Source: Cyanidiococcus yangmingshanensis (taxonomy: Eukaryota > Rhodophyta > Bangiophyceae > Cyanidiales > Cyanidiaceae). Taken from it: a stretch of 64,000 nucleotides of DNA. The stretch lies in NCBI GenBank assembly GCA_013995675.1, contig VWRR01000010.1, forward strand, positions 62,001-126,000. Reading direction: 5' to 3'. The position numbers were made by a program, and so were the translations under genes. This document shows, piece by piece, positions 1 to 10,050 of this stretch (position 1 is the first letter of the stretch; the number at the start of each line of letters is the position of its first letter). The notes under the pieces are model-generated. The model was not told the origin of the DNA, did not search any database, and saw only the letters and a list, made by a program, of their open reading frames with translations.

Positions 1-2
1 CC

Positions 3-3000
3 TCCCCGCCAACGCTCTCCGACAGCGAGCAAGGTAACTCTGACTCGAAAGAGCCAAGCTCAGATGCTCCTTTGAGCGGCTGTGTCGATGACAGCATCTT
101 GGGGCAAGCCGACAGCGAGTTAGCCGCCGCTCCCGAGGAAGCAGGAACTGAAGATCGAGCTGTTACTGGGATTGATTCGCACGCGGAAGCCAATACTTGT
201 GGTTTTCCAAAACGGCTGCGTTACAGCAGTTCGAATACTGGTTGTGAAACGACAGCTGGGGCGGAGAGTGCAGCTCGTGGACCACCACCCTCGACGAGTC
301 ACGCAAACAGGCGATCTAACGCGGCGCAGCTCGGAGTAACGTTATCGCCTGGTGGCCGTGCAGGTGGCACTCTGACCACCAGCATGATGCTGACTCCTTC
401 GTTGATGCCGGCAGCAGGGATCGAAAGCACTCTCTCTAGGTCGTCTCTATCTCCAGCAGGAGCTGTCTCCGTGGCCTCCAGACAAGATGGGATCGCCGAA
501 ACGACCTCGAACTCGCGTCGGCAGTTGGAGCGTCTCGCTAACGTGCCGCATCCTCAGCATGTGAATAGGGCGAACTGTATCAGCGGCGATGACAGCTCTA
601 TGGGAACTAGCACTGGCGCGGAGACGATCGACACACCAAGGGCGGAAACCAAAAGCGTTTCACGGCCCCGAGTTCAGCCTATTCCTGCACCTGATTCTTT
701 GCGTTACATTCGGGCCGGACGGGCTGGACATGCAATGGTTGCGCTCGATGGCCGAGTTTATTTTTTCGGTGGTTATCGGGTCTCGAATGGAGAGCCGCAT
801 CCAAGTTCTCTGCCACCCGCGGGACTCTTTGTGCAAACTCCAGGTGAACGGAACAGGTATCGCATCCATTTCAATGATCTGGTAGAGTTTGACTGCGATA
901 CCCAGCGATGGCGTCTACTGAGTAACCCCGCAGACATTCAGCCGTCTCCGCGGCGACACGCGTCGATGGTCTCTTTTGCGGGAGCGCTGTACGTCTATGG
1001 GGGTTTCGATGCCAGCAACCGGGTCCTTGGTGATCTTTGGCGCTTTCGATCTCAGCATGGAGAGACATTGGGTGCTGGTGTCCTGCGTGAACCTGAGCAC
1101 AGCGCTTGGGAATACGTATCAGCATCCACAAGTATCCGTTCACACAGCGGATGCCGGCCTAAGAACAATGCCTGTCCCGGCGGAGCATGTTGGAGTAACC
1201 GACGAACAGACTAGAACTGCAACCACAAGAGTTGTGGAAAGAGACAGTTTCCGCACACCTGAAACGCGCACTGAGGACTACTCGTATACTCGACTAACCT
1301 TACCGCGAAATCGAGTGATGATCACGCCCCGAGAAACAACGCCAGAAGGAAGCCCCGACACTGAGGTGGCCACGATCGGCCCAGCCATTGGCTTGCCTGC
1401 AGGCGGCCCGAGTCCAGGACGGGCGGAGCATTCAGCGATTGTCTACCGCCACGTTATGGTCGTTTTCGGTGGATATGATGGTCGTCGCAAGGTGAATACA
1501 ATCGCTGTCGTCGACTTGCATTCTGGTCGGTGGTTTTGTCCGCGACCGCTTCATGAGACCCATGCGTCTGGCCGCCCTGGAGTAGATTACCCCCACCGAC
1601 GCTGCAAACACTCAGCTGTGGTTCACTGTAACAAAATGTATGTATTTGGGGGATTCCAGTACCGAAACAAAGTGAATTACGGCTGTTCAGATTTGTTTGT
1701 ACTCGATCTGAATACGTGGACATGGCAGGGCCCTCTACTGATGCACGGCGACGGGCCCCAAGCGATTCAAGGCCACGCGGCAGTAGCGTGTCTCGATTCG
1801 ATGTATGTCTTTGGGGGCAAGGTTCGAATGCAAAGGTCAATGGTCTCTGGACACGCGGTACCCTCGTCACCGGGACGCGCAGCGCTGCCAGCAGCTGGGA
1901 CAGCAGGCATCTCACCGACGCCACCAGAGCTGCGCTCATCCGGACTTAATGGTGATATCTGGGAATATCGCTTTGACGTGAACAAGTGGCGCCGAATAGC
2001 GTTTCACCAACGAACAGTGGCGTCGACGGGCGAGACATCGTCCGAGCGCATGCCGATAGAGCCAGAGCCGCGTCAGCTCGCTGGGCTTGCGGTCATTGCG
2101 GACCAGAACCCTCTGCGCTGTACAGTATACCTCTTTGGAGGTGTGAACAAAACCAAGGATCATTTCTTTGGCGATATGTATGCTTTTTACGGGCTGGGAT
2201 CGGACAACTATCGTGCGCTGCGTCCTTGTGCGCTATGCGCTGACCTCGGCAAAGCGTTGAACGATCCAAGTTTGGCGGACGTCATCTTCACGGTCGCGGA
2301 ACGGGTGCAAATGCCTATGGAAAACATGGCAGCCGTGCTGGATTCGGGCTCGAGTGAAGCCGCTCGGGCGCTGGGTGCCCCTCCTAGATCGTCGATGGCA
2401 GAAGCACCAACGCATCAGTATGATTCGATGGATACGAATACTACTGACTCGAGTATCGATGATAGTGACAATGATCGCGAGTCCTCAGCACACGTCGATG
2501 CTGAGCATGTCTCGAGCACGGACCCTATCGGTACGATATCGTTCCCAGCTCGGCAGCCGTGGCCAATGCGACGTTTCTATGCACATCGGGTGATCTTGGC
2601 GTCTCGTTCTGAGTACTTCGCGAACATGTTTCGCACAGGCCTCTGGGAGTCGGGCCATGGTAGTGGTCCTCGCGTAATCCATTTGCCGGGGATTTCTGCG
2701 GCGGTATTCGAGGCCGTTCTGCGTTACTTGTACACAGGCGAGCTGCACTATCCGAGCACGATCGTTGAAACGCCAGCCACTGGACACGTCACAGCAGCCG
2801 GAGACCCGCATGGAATCCGAAGCGACTCGGCCAGGAACAGCGAGCTGCGCGGGTATTTCATGCTGGAACTCTTGCAGGCAGCCGACATGCTACGACTGGA
2901 CCAGTTACGTGATCTCTGTGCGGCACAGGTTGAGCAAGCACTCTGTCCAGAAAACGTTGCTTTCGTACTCGAGATGGCCGCCCAGAGCCAAGACGGCATG

Positions 3001-3180
3001 GGCGGACTCAAGGCATACTGCGTCGCGTACATCATTCACCACTTTGCGCAAGTGATTCAGACGATCGCATGGCAGAATCTCCTGCGTCGGGATCCAGCAG
3101 GCCTCGGTCGAGAAGTACTCCAAGCCTATTACGAGTCGACGGCCGGTCCCGGATCCCAGCATTCCGCCGAGGGCCGATAA
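3..3180 (+). CDS. Kelch-repeat/BTB domain protein, 5' partial
   Basis: Six or so Kelch repeats are followed by a BTB domain, the layout of LZTR1-like or Kelch-BTB adaptors that hand substrates to CUL3 ubiquitin ligases; that role is inferred. The reading frame is open from base 3 with no ATG at the left edge, so the N-terminus lies outside. After about 220 low-complexity residues, blades with the FGGY, YGGF, FGGF, FGGK and FGGV cores run to about base 2200. The BTB part begins near 2270 (SLADVIF), is interrupted by an acidic insert, then continues with FYAHRVILASRSEYF and RYLYTGELHY. The gene changes frame between about 1115 and 1214. An intron from 1195 (GTAACC) through a GACTAAC at 1292-1298 to an AG at 1315 would be 121 nt and restore the frame, but its donor is weak; a one-base surplus is the alternative. 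The product class is secure, the gene structure is not. Confidence 0.8.
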
Positions 3181-3963
3181 AGCACCACGGTGCACGACCT
3201 GACCGACAATGGATCGTAGGAACAGAACAGTTCATCCCGCTCATGATGTTGCGTAGCGTGGGAAATCGCTCTAAAGCACCTCATCCAGTCACGAGCGGAT
3301 CGTGTCTCCAGCAAGCGCCATGATCGACATATTGGCGAGTCGGCGGCACATTGCCTGCAAAAGGCACACGGCGAACGTATATGCACCCGACCTGACCAAT
3401 AAATAGTTGATGATGCCTGGAAACGAATCGCAAAAGTACTTGTTCCCGCGGAAAAACAGCACCAGCATCATTCTGGAAACTGAAGAAATACGTCACCAGT
3501 CGATCAACCGATCACGTATTCGTATGCAGCAAAAACAGGGAATATTTGATCGAGGTCGTTAAGAGATTAGGCGCTGTCCCTATTCAACTAAATTGATGGG
3601 GAACCTTCTGCTACTGTCCTTATCCCGGGCTGCCAAGACGTTTATCAACGCGGACAGCCCGACAACATACCCTGTTCCGCCAGACGTATGCGGCGTTTCA
3701 TACTTCTGTTTGACAGGAAACTCAAGTCATCCCTCTGCAAACAAATATCCATAGAATATATTTCCATAAAGTCAGTCTTCACACCTGGCTGATCGAGACG
3801 TTACGTTGCATGAACAGCTCGACGACGTCATATCGGGAACGCTGTCAAGCAAAGTTGCATATCGCGTTTGCCGGTGTGTCGTCGAAGGAGCAATCGTAGT
3901 ATTTGGTCGCGGACTGAACGAGCGCAGGCACTGGGTATAGCGTGACGAAGTAGAATTCTCCGA
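3181..3963. other. Intergenic region, no gene recognised
   Basis: The 783 bases between two same-strand genes are more AT-rich than the flanking genes. Short minus-strand ORFs occur (one of 60 codons at 3289-3471), but none has family resemblance. It probably holds the 3' end of the Kelch-BTB gene and the promoter of the uS5m gene. Confidence 0.5.
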
Positions 3964-5376
3964 ATGCGCTTCGTTTCCTTGGTGGCACGGAGACTGCTGA
4001 CTTGGTCTCAGAGAAACGACTGGAGTCCCTGGCGAAGAGTACCTTGTCTGGAGCCGAGCCTGCCGCACCACTTGCCTCCATCGGGTGCAGGCACCTCCGT
4101 CGAGCGCACCCACGCTAATGGAGCTGCTCGATCACTGCAAGGATGGATAGGAGGTCCACGTCCAAGCTTGCACAGGTTGCTGGACAGACGTATGGTTGCT
4201 AGCTGGGCACTGCGGTCGTTGCCTGCTGGGTCTGCCACTGAGCGGGCTGCATCGAGTGGCTGGCCAACGTGCACGTACAACAACGCGCGTTGTCGCCAGC
4301 ACCAGGTTCGAGGCATGGCCACAGAGCCTTGGTCTTGTGTGGCTAGATTGGACGTTAAGGATATCCGTAGTGAACATGAGCAGGAAGTGCAACGGCTTCG
4401 GGTGTTGCTACAGGAGGTTAAGAGCGCCTACCCTCAGGAGTCGAGAACGCTCCAAGGCGCCATGCGGGCGCGCGTGGCGGCAACCTTATATGAAGCGAGC
4501 AAACTGGTCGAGACTTTATCAAACCAGCTACAGAGCTCCGCTGAGCAGCTGCTTTCTTTCGAACAGTTGGCGGAGGTCTATCGAACCCATGATGCGTTGC
4601 TTGATTTGGGCTCTGGCCTGCGGGTGGCGGTGCCAGTTGAGGCCTTCCCACCAGGAATGGTGCCTGTGGCCAAACTTGAAGAGAAGCGCCGCCTTAGGAA
4701 ACGCGATCGTATTTTGGCTGAACAGGAATCAGAGGCGGCGCTGCAAGAACGCAGCTTCCGCGAGCTGCATGGTCAAGATGTTTCGAGCGCTGGAGATACC
4801 GGGAGCGGAGGTTACGCCGAATGGTATGAAAAGTCTGTAGAGCCGCGCACCCTTCTACGTGGCTTCCATACAGTTCTCCTGGACATGCGTCGCGTGGCCA
4901 AAGTCACCAAGGGCTCGACGCGGTTGAGCTTCCGAGCAGCGGTGTGTATCGGCAACGGCAAGGGCATTGGTGGCTACGGCGATGGCAAAGCGCGCACCAT
5001 TCAGGGTGCAGTTGCGAGAGCCACACGCGAGGCTCGAAGAAACCTCATCTATGTTCCGCTACACCGACAGCAAACGGTGCCGCATGCAGTGAGTGCGCGC
5101 TTCGGGCGTTGTCTGGTCTACTTGTGGCCCCTGGGACCGGACGCTGGTCTACGCATGAACTACTTTTATCGATGCGCTCTGGATGTAATCGGGGTGAAGA
5201 ATGCTGGCGCCAAACTGCACGGTTCACGGAATCGAATCAATGCACTCAAGGCGCTCTTCGAGGCGCTCAAAGGTTTACACGATCCTGCCGAAATAGCAGC
5301 GTCCCGTGGCTACCGCGTCTTGGACCTTAGCGCTTACATCGAAGGCAAACTACAAAGTGCGTTGATGGCCCATTGA
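3964..5376 (+). CDS. MRPS5: Mitochondrial small-subunit ribosomal protein uS5m
   Basis: The C-terminal 175 residues are a bacterial-type ribosomal protein S5. From about residue 297, LLRGFHTVLLDMRRVAKVTK leads into the S5 double-stranded-RNA-binding fold with the glycine-rich GNGKGIGGYGDGKA loop. The C-terminal S5 domain follows (LDVIGVKNAGAKLHGSRN). S5 proteins sit at the mRNA entry and decoding region of the small subunit. About 295 extra N-terminal residues precede the core, as in other mitochondrial S5 proteins. The first stretch is rich in Arg, Ser and Trp and poor in acidic residues, as expected of a mitochondrial presequence. The first ATG of the ORF is used; an internal ATG near 4315 is a possible alternative. 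Plastid S5 of red algae is usually plastid-encoded, so a mitochondrial role is preferred. Confidence 0.85.
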   Translation: MRFVSLVARRLLTWSQRNDWSPWRRVPCLEPSLPHHLPPSGAGTSVERTHANGAARSLQGWIGGPRPSLHRLLDRRMVASWALRSLPAGSATERAASSGWPTCTYNNARCRQHQVRGMATEPWSCVARLDVKDIRSEHEQEVQRLRVLLQEVKSAYPQESRTLQGAMRARVAATLYEASKLVETLSNQLQSSAEQLLSFEQLAEVYRTHDALLDLGSGLRVAVPVEAFPPGMVPVAKLEEKRRLRKRDRILAEQESEAALQERSFRELHGQDVSSAGDTGSGGYAEWYEKSVEPRTLLRGFHTVLLDMRRVAKVTKGSTRLSFRAAVCIGNGKGIGGYGDGKARTIQGAVARATREARRNLIYVPLHRQQTVPHAVSARFGRCLVYLWPLGPDAGLRMNYFYRCALDVIGVKNAGAKLHGSRNRINALKALFEALKGLHDPAEIAASRGYRVLDLSAYIEGKLQSALMAH

Positions 5377-6032
5377 AGAGAAAGTGGATGGCTTGCACCG
5401 AAATGTATGGCTTTGTTGGTGGTTGGCATCCCGACCATCACGTGTTCGGCTGGCGACGACCGAGAGCCATGACCCGTTGTATTGACGCGGTTAGCGACTG
5501 GACGACACCGGCAGCAATCAAGCCATTGGCATCCAACAGAAAAACAATTCATCTCGGCCAGTCCGGTGTAGAGTCTTGAACGTTTCGTCGCTGGGTATAC
5601 CAACAGACCCTCGTGGGGGGCGTGAGCGCTCCTCAGTCCGAGATGCGAACGACGAGGCGCGACGACAGCCTGCAGGCCTCGCATATCCAAACGGTCGTCG
5701 TCAGACGTCTGACTTTTGTCAGTTTTATGTGTCTGTGATTGCGTCCGTGCCCGACTAGCGGGATCGGTTTTCAGTTTCAGAGAAAAAAATCCACTCGCGA
5801 CCGTTTTATACGACGTCCGTGATCAGACACTGCGATAGGATTCAACCAAGGCTATGCTCCGAATTTGAAGCAGCCCGGACGAGGTTCGCGTAACAAGATG
5901 GTGTCAGACGGCTAGGCGCCCTGGTGCGACGTGGCACAGGAACCTCTACCCATTCGGGTTGTTCACTCGCTGCACAGCGTCTGAAGACTGACCAGACCGA
6001 CACGCTACCTAAACAGTCAACAGCACTCGACC
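5377..6032. other. Convergent intergenic region, nothing recognised
   Basis: This spacer of 656 bases lies between the 3' ends of the uS5m and uL23 genes. Short ORFs in several frames look like noise, and I see no RNA gene signature or repeat. It presumably carries the two 3' UTRs. Confidence 0.5.
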
Positions 6033-6473
6033 TCAAATGATACCGATTTTATTCGCGACATCGAGCGCATCATAGTTCGCAGCCAGTCGAACATAGGCTT
6101 TCTTCTTTCCGTCGGGACGAATCAGTGTGTTGACTTTGCTTGCGTGCACGTCGTAGAGCTTTGCTACTGCTTCTCGAATCTTTCGCTTGTCAGCCCTAAC
6201 GTCGACGATGAAAACCAGTGTATTGTAGTCTTCCATCAGTTTCATGGCACTCTCAGTCGTCAAAGGGTGCTTGATAACTCCAAAGTCGTCGATCCAGGGC
6301 GTCGCTGGAGCCGATTTGCGCGGATACTTGGGCGCGCGCGCAAGCTTCAAAGTCTTCGGTCGCCGAAACCGCACTTTGTAGTGCGGCCTGGTTTTACGCT
6401 TACGTGGTCCCTCCACGCGAAGCGATTTCGCAGCAGACTTGGCTTTCGCTACCTTTTTCTTCTCCGCTGGCAT
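6033..6473 (-). CDS. RPL23A: Cytosolic ribosomal protein uL23 (L23a)
   Basis: This 146-residue protein is a full eukaryotic uL23 of the 60S subunit, which lines the polypeptide exit tunnel and binds SRP, NAC and other exit-site factors. A basic N-terminal tail ([17 protein letters not shown]) is followed by the conserved [20 protein letters not shown], the core [20 protein letters not shown], and the family-typical C-terminus ending [12 protein letters not shown]. The ORF extends 30 codons further upstream (to 6563), but that extension is unlike any uL23. The internal ATG at 6473 gives a normal length and a normal basic start. A TATA-like element lies about 130 bases upstream. Confidence 0.95.
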   Translation of the reverse strand: MPAEKKKVAKAKSAAKSLRVEGPRKRKTRPHYKVRFRRPKTLKLARAPKYPRKSAPATPWIDDFGVIKHPLTTESAMKLMEDYNTLVFIVDVRADKRKIREAVAKLYDVHASKVNTLIRPDGKKKAYVRLAANYDALDVANKIGII

Positions 6474-6601
6474 GAGCGTGTGTTCAACCGACGCAATACC
6501 GTCAACGAGTCTGTGCCGGAATTGCGGAAGACGTGCTGCGCCGAGCGTCGACGGGCGGGGCACCGATCAGTCCATTTCTGTCCATATTCGTATGCAAAAT
6601 C

Positions 6602-6612
6602 CATTTATATCC
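6602..6612 (-). promoter_or_regulatory. TATA-like element upstream of the uL23 gene
   Basis: The minus strand reads GATATAAATGG here, about 130 bases before the chosen uL23 start codon. It suits a highly transcribed ribosomal protein gene and would place the first 30 codons of the longer ORF in the 5' UTR. This rests on sequence resemblance only. Confidence 0.35.
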
Positions 6613-7095
6613 CTAGAGGTGCAAGATCTTGGTTTCGGTTGAAACGATGGAATCCCATCACGCGCGCTTCGTTCCGATACATCCCGATCCCCGGAGACCG
6701 AGAGACTCAAGCTCTTGAAATCGTTATCAGAAGATGTGGATTCTACTCTGATCCGTTTGAAACGTTGGCGGGACAGTGGGCGCATCGTCCTGGGTCGAGC
6801 ATTTGTTCCGATACATGCGACCCGGAGGATAGCGTTCGCGTAACGATCCCTTGATCGGCTTCATCCGATTCCTCAGTCCGCATGACCGAGATGGTTGCAA
6901 CTATACATTCAAAACAGCGTCCTCGGTGGGTGTCTGCAACTTGAGTGGGACACCCGCCGCCCAAGCGCCCCGGTCGAGTGGTGGATGTGAGCGCGAGCAT
7001 CACTTGCCGCTCTCTAAGGCACTGACGACCTTCGAGCTCGCATCTGGCCTCAAGTCCTCTTCAGTTCTCTCTCCGTTCGAGTACTCATCGGCAAC
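6613..7095. other. Intergenic region, nothing recognised
   Basis: These 483 bases lie between the uL23 promoter and the next minus-strand ORF. No family-like ORF, repeat or RNA gene signature is visible. Confidence 0.4.
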
Positions 7096-7407
7096 CTAGA
7101 ATCGCAACGAGACATGAGGGTTCAAAGGATGATCTCGCTCGATACAGAACAAGTCTGAATGACGTTCAAGGAAGCGTTTGAGACCACCATAACGAGTCTT
7201 GAATAGCATCTGCCAGGCATGTTTGCTCATGCGACTACGAAGCTGTTGGCCAAGTTCACCAACCAGAAGCGATCGGCTGCGTCGAAGCGTCTGCAAAAGA
7301 AATGCCAAAATACCAGCCTCTGATGTATCGAATTGAACAAGGAAGCGAACGTAGGCCAGATGCTCCTTCAGTTGTGCAACAGTCTGGCAAGATGAAAAGA
7401 CCGCCAT
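7096..7407 (-). CDS. Small protein or C-terminal segment of the upstream nucleotidyltransferase gene
   Basis: This 103-residue ORF looks like real protein. A helical N-terminal part (VAQLKEHLAYVRFLVQ) leads to a pattern reminiscent of winged-helix RNA-binding modules: SKHAWQMLFKTRYGGLKRFL, then a few residues, then FCIERDHPLNPHVSL. An in-frame TAG sits directly before its ATG. It begins only 11 bases after the stop of the nucleotidyltransferase reading frame on the same strand, and the third frame between them is also open. It may therefore be the C-terminal domain of that protein, reached by further one-base skips or an intron. I cannot assign a family with confidence. Confidence 0.5.
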   Translation of the reverse strand: MAVFSSCQTVAQLKEHLAYVRFLVQFDTSEAGILAFLLQTLRRSRSLLVGELGQQLRSRMSKHAWQMLFKTRYGGLKRFLERHSDLFCIERDHPLNPHVSLRF

Positions 7408-7418
7408 CTATATCTGCA

Positions 7419-9886
7419 TCAGAGTAGTTCCCTGTCCCCGTGGAGCGCGATCCCGCCGCCAGCGCCTTGCTGCTCTCTCGCGAGATGGCGTGCTGGCCCG
7501 AGGCCGTAGAGATGCAACAATGACCAGAAACGAGTAGACGCATCCCGTCGCCGTGTTGGGCCAAATCCCCCCTCATGTTCGTCAAATACGTCGCCCGTAT
7601 CTTCGTTGAACGAATGATCCGAAGAGGTGTCATCAAACGCACGCTGCAACAGCAGCGCCGCATCGTTTCCGAGCACATTACAGATCAGAGACCATACTGG
7701 CTCAAGTGCACGACTGACACCCCAGCACGCCTCCAGACTCTCTCGCGTCGGATACTGGCGAAACGACCAGAACTGACTCGCCGCCAGTCGAAACGCTTCC
7801 CGAAAGGCCTGCGCTAAGGCAGGTGTCGGCATCGCCTGCAGCCCAATGTTCCATTCAGGATCAAGTGGATCTAATACATTCAGGAAGAAGGGCGATACTT
7901 GTCCCGTGCTTTGGAAGGCGTTGCGGTTCCGGAACGCGCTATTCACGGCACCGAGGCCAGCAGTCGACGCCTGAATCGGAGTCCACGTCGCCAGCGACGA
8001 TAAGACTGCTGCCTCCGCACTCGTCCGACTCGAACAGCAGCTCGCGTATTCGATCAGGTGCGATCGCAATGTCCCCAGAGGCAGGAGGGGTAACCGCGAC
8101 GATGACGACGACGACACAGTCAGCAACGAACCCTGCTCGCCCTCATAAGGCCCATGTATCGACATGCCGTAACGAGACCAGTCTAGCTCAAATCCGTAGA
8201 ATTGAAATAGGCCGTGCAAAACCTGTACCGGATGCTCGCTCGGGTGTCCCACGCTATTCAAATAGCTCAGCAGCAGGGCAGCGAGCAGGGCCGATGACAG
8301 AGATTGTACTGAGCGCGGCTGCGCTGCCTGACCTGGCTCGTCGCAGGGCTGTATCGCCACCATGCTTTCAGAAGCAACAAACATCGAATGAATATATGTT
8401 TGTGCCCAATGATCTCATCGCACTCGGCCAGAAAAAGGGAACGACAGAGCGCCGTTGCAGGATTCAGCATTAACCGCACAGGACAGCCCATTGACTTGCA
8501 CAACGAATGACCGAGCCCGGACATGCCAGCATTCACAGCCCGCTCGATTGTGAGCGAGTCGATCGACTCCAGCCCAGGTACCAGGTCAGCATCCGTATCC
8601 GCTTGGCGTGCCTCCGAGCGATCTCGAACAAGCCCAGACAGACGACGCTCCGGCGACTGCTCCTCTCCCGACGAAGAATGTGAAGAGCCAGGCACCGTAA
8701 CATCCGCACACACCAGATGATCTGGCTCTGGAACGCATACCACACTAGCATCTCCATCGCTCGCCAATCGACAAGCAACACCCTGTTCCGACAAGGACAG
8801 ACAAGCGACCTCTGCTGGCAACGACACCGCTGATGCAGCAGTGTCCTCGCGCCGATGCCGTCGACGCCGTCGAGAACGCCTTCGTATGGGCGGCTGCAGC
8901 GTCATGCCACGACCCGCACGAGGACAGGCGGACGCCGAGGCAGCGAACCGCGGCATCCCAGCCATCGCATCTGCAGCGTCACTCGCACAACAGGATGACG
9001 CCGTCATGCGGGTAGCATTCAGCGGATCGTTCGGCGCGGCAACGATCTGTGGCTGGCGATAGGCCAGTCGGGCGGCGGCCTCGCATAGCGCACTGGCGAT
9101 GCGAACCGGCCACGCATCGTTCGGCGCAGGTGGCCTGTCGGGGTCGTCGACGACGCCGGCGAGGCGTGTGCGCGTCCCAGGCGCTGTCTCCAATGGCGCG
9201 GCCGGCGATTGCGCGGCAGGCGTCGCGGTGTGGACGCGCTCGGTGTCGTCGGAAGCTTCTGGAGGATCGAAACCCGCCAGAAAAATGCCAATGTCCAGAT
9301 CGCTCTCCCAGAGATAGGTTTTCTCGGTGTGTGCGCCAATGGCAAACGTGTGCGCACCGAGGGATCCTTGGGCGACGCTGCCGACTGTGAGGAGCGCGCG
9401 CTCGTGAAGCGCTTCGGTGTAAGTATTGGGGGCGATCAGGCTCACGAGTCGTTGAGTCCATTCATAGGTCAGGGGGTCATCGGGTATGAACGCTGGGTCG
9501 CGCGTTCGTTGCACACTGGTCATCGTATCGACGGCGACAAAACCTGGCAGTGGCAGCACAGCGGTGGCGTGATGGGTCACCCAGTCGATGGGCTCGCTTC
9601 GGGTGCGTGCATCGGGTGTGGGTATCGGCCCTGAAGATACCTGGCTCACGGAGCGATTCTCACAGGCGCGTATCGGTGTCTCGGTGGAGCGGTTGTCTTT
9701 CAGTTGGCCAGCTGCGAGGCGTCCATTCAGATCTTCTGTGATGCCATGGGTCATTTTTGATGTACTGGTGGGGCGCTGCATACAGGCTTGGGTCTCATGG
9801 TCGTTGACCGCCTCTGTGGGTGTACTTGTCGGATCCGTCGACTTGGGGGACGTCGATTTGTCGCCTTCGCCGCGATTCCGTGGCAA
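7419..9886 (-). CDS. PAP/OAS1-type nucleotidyltransferase (non-canonical poly(A) polymerase-like), frame-split
   Basis: The order matches the plant family of PAP/OAS1 substrate-binding-domain nucleotidyltransferases. There is a GS motif (VGSVAQGSLGAH) and a two-Asp motif (ESDLDIGIF) near 9300. A long low-complexity insert follows, then FLAECDEIIGHKHIFIRCLL with LKAWWRY, and in another frame SLSSALLAALLLSYLN, VLHGLFQFYGFELDW and NVLDPLDPEWNIG. The frame changes between 8384 and about 8290 with no room for an intron. Where plant members have VDISFN, supplying the third catalytic Asp, this protein has VRLMLN, so activity is doubtful. Location and substrate are unknown; family members add non-templated nucleotides to RNA. 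A PARN-like gene lies 164 bases upstream on the same strand. Confidence 0.75.
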
Positions 9887-10050
9887 GTAGACTGGCCTAT
9901 GGTCGGATCCGGTCGCAATGCAGTCCGCGAAAACGATCCATCACCGTCGACCAGCCATGGCGCTCGAGCAGGTACGCGAGCACAGCGCCTGTTCGAAAGG
10001 CGCGGAGGGCGGCCCCGCTCATGTGCTCAAAAAGTGTCTCCGGCAAGAGG

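Noticed and set aside
3289-3471. 60-codon minus-strand ORF with hydrophobic segments, opening MMLVLFFRGNKYF
   Set aside because: No family match comes to mind, it is short, and the third frame is also open; chance is the simpler explanation.
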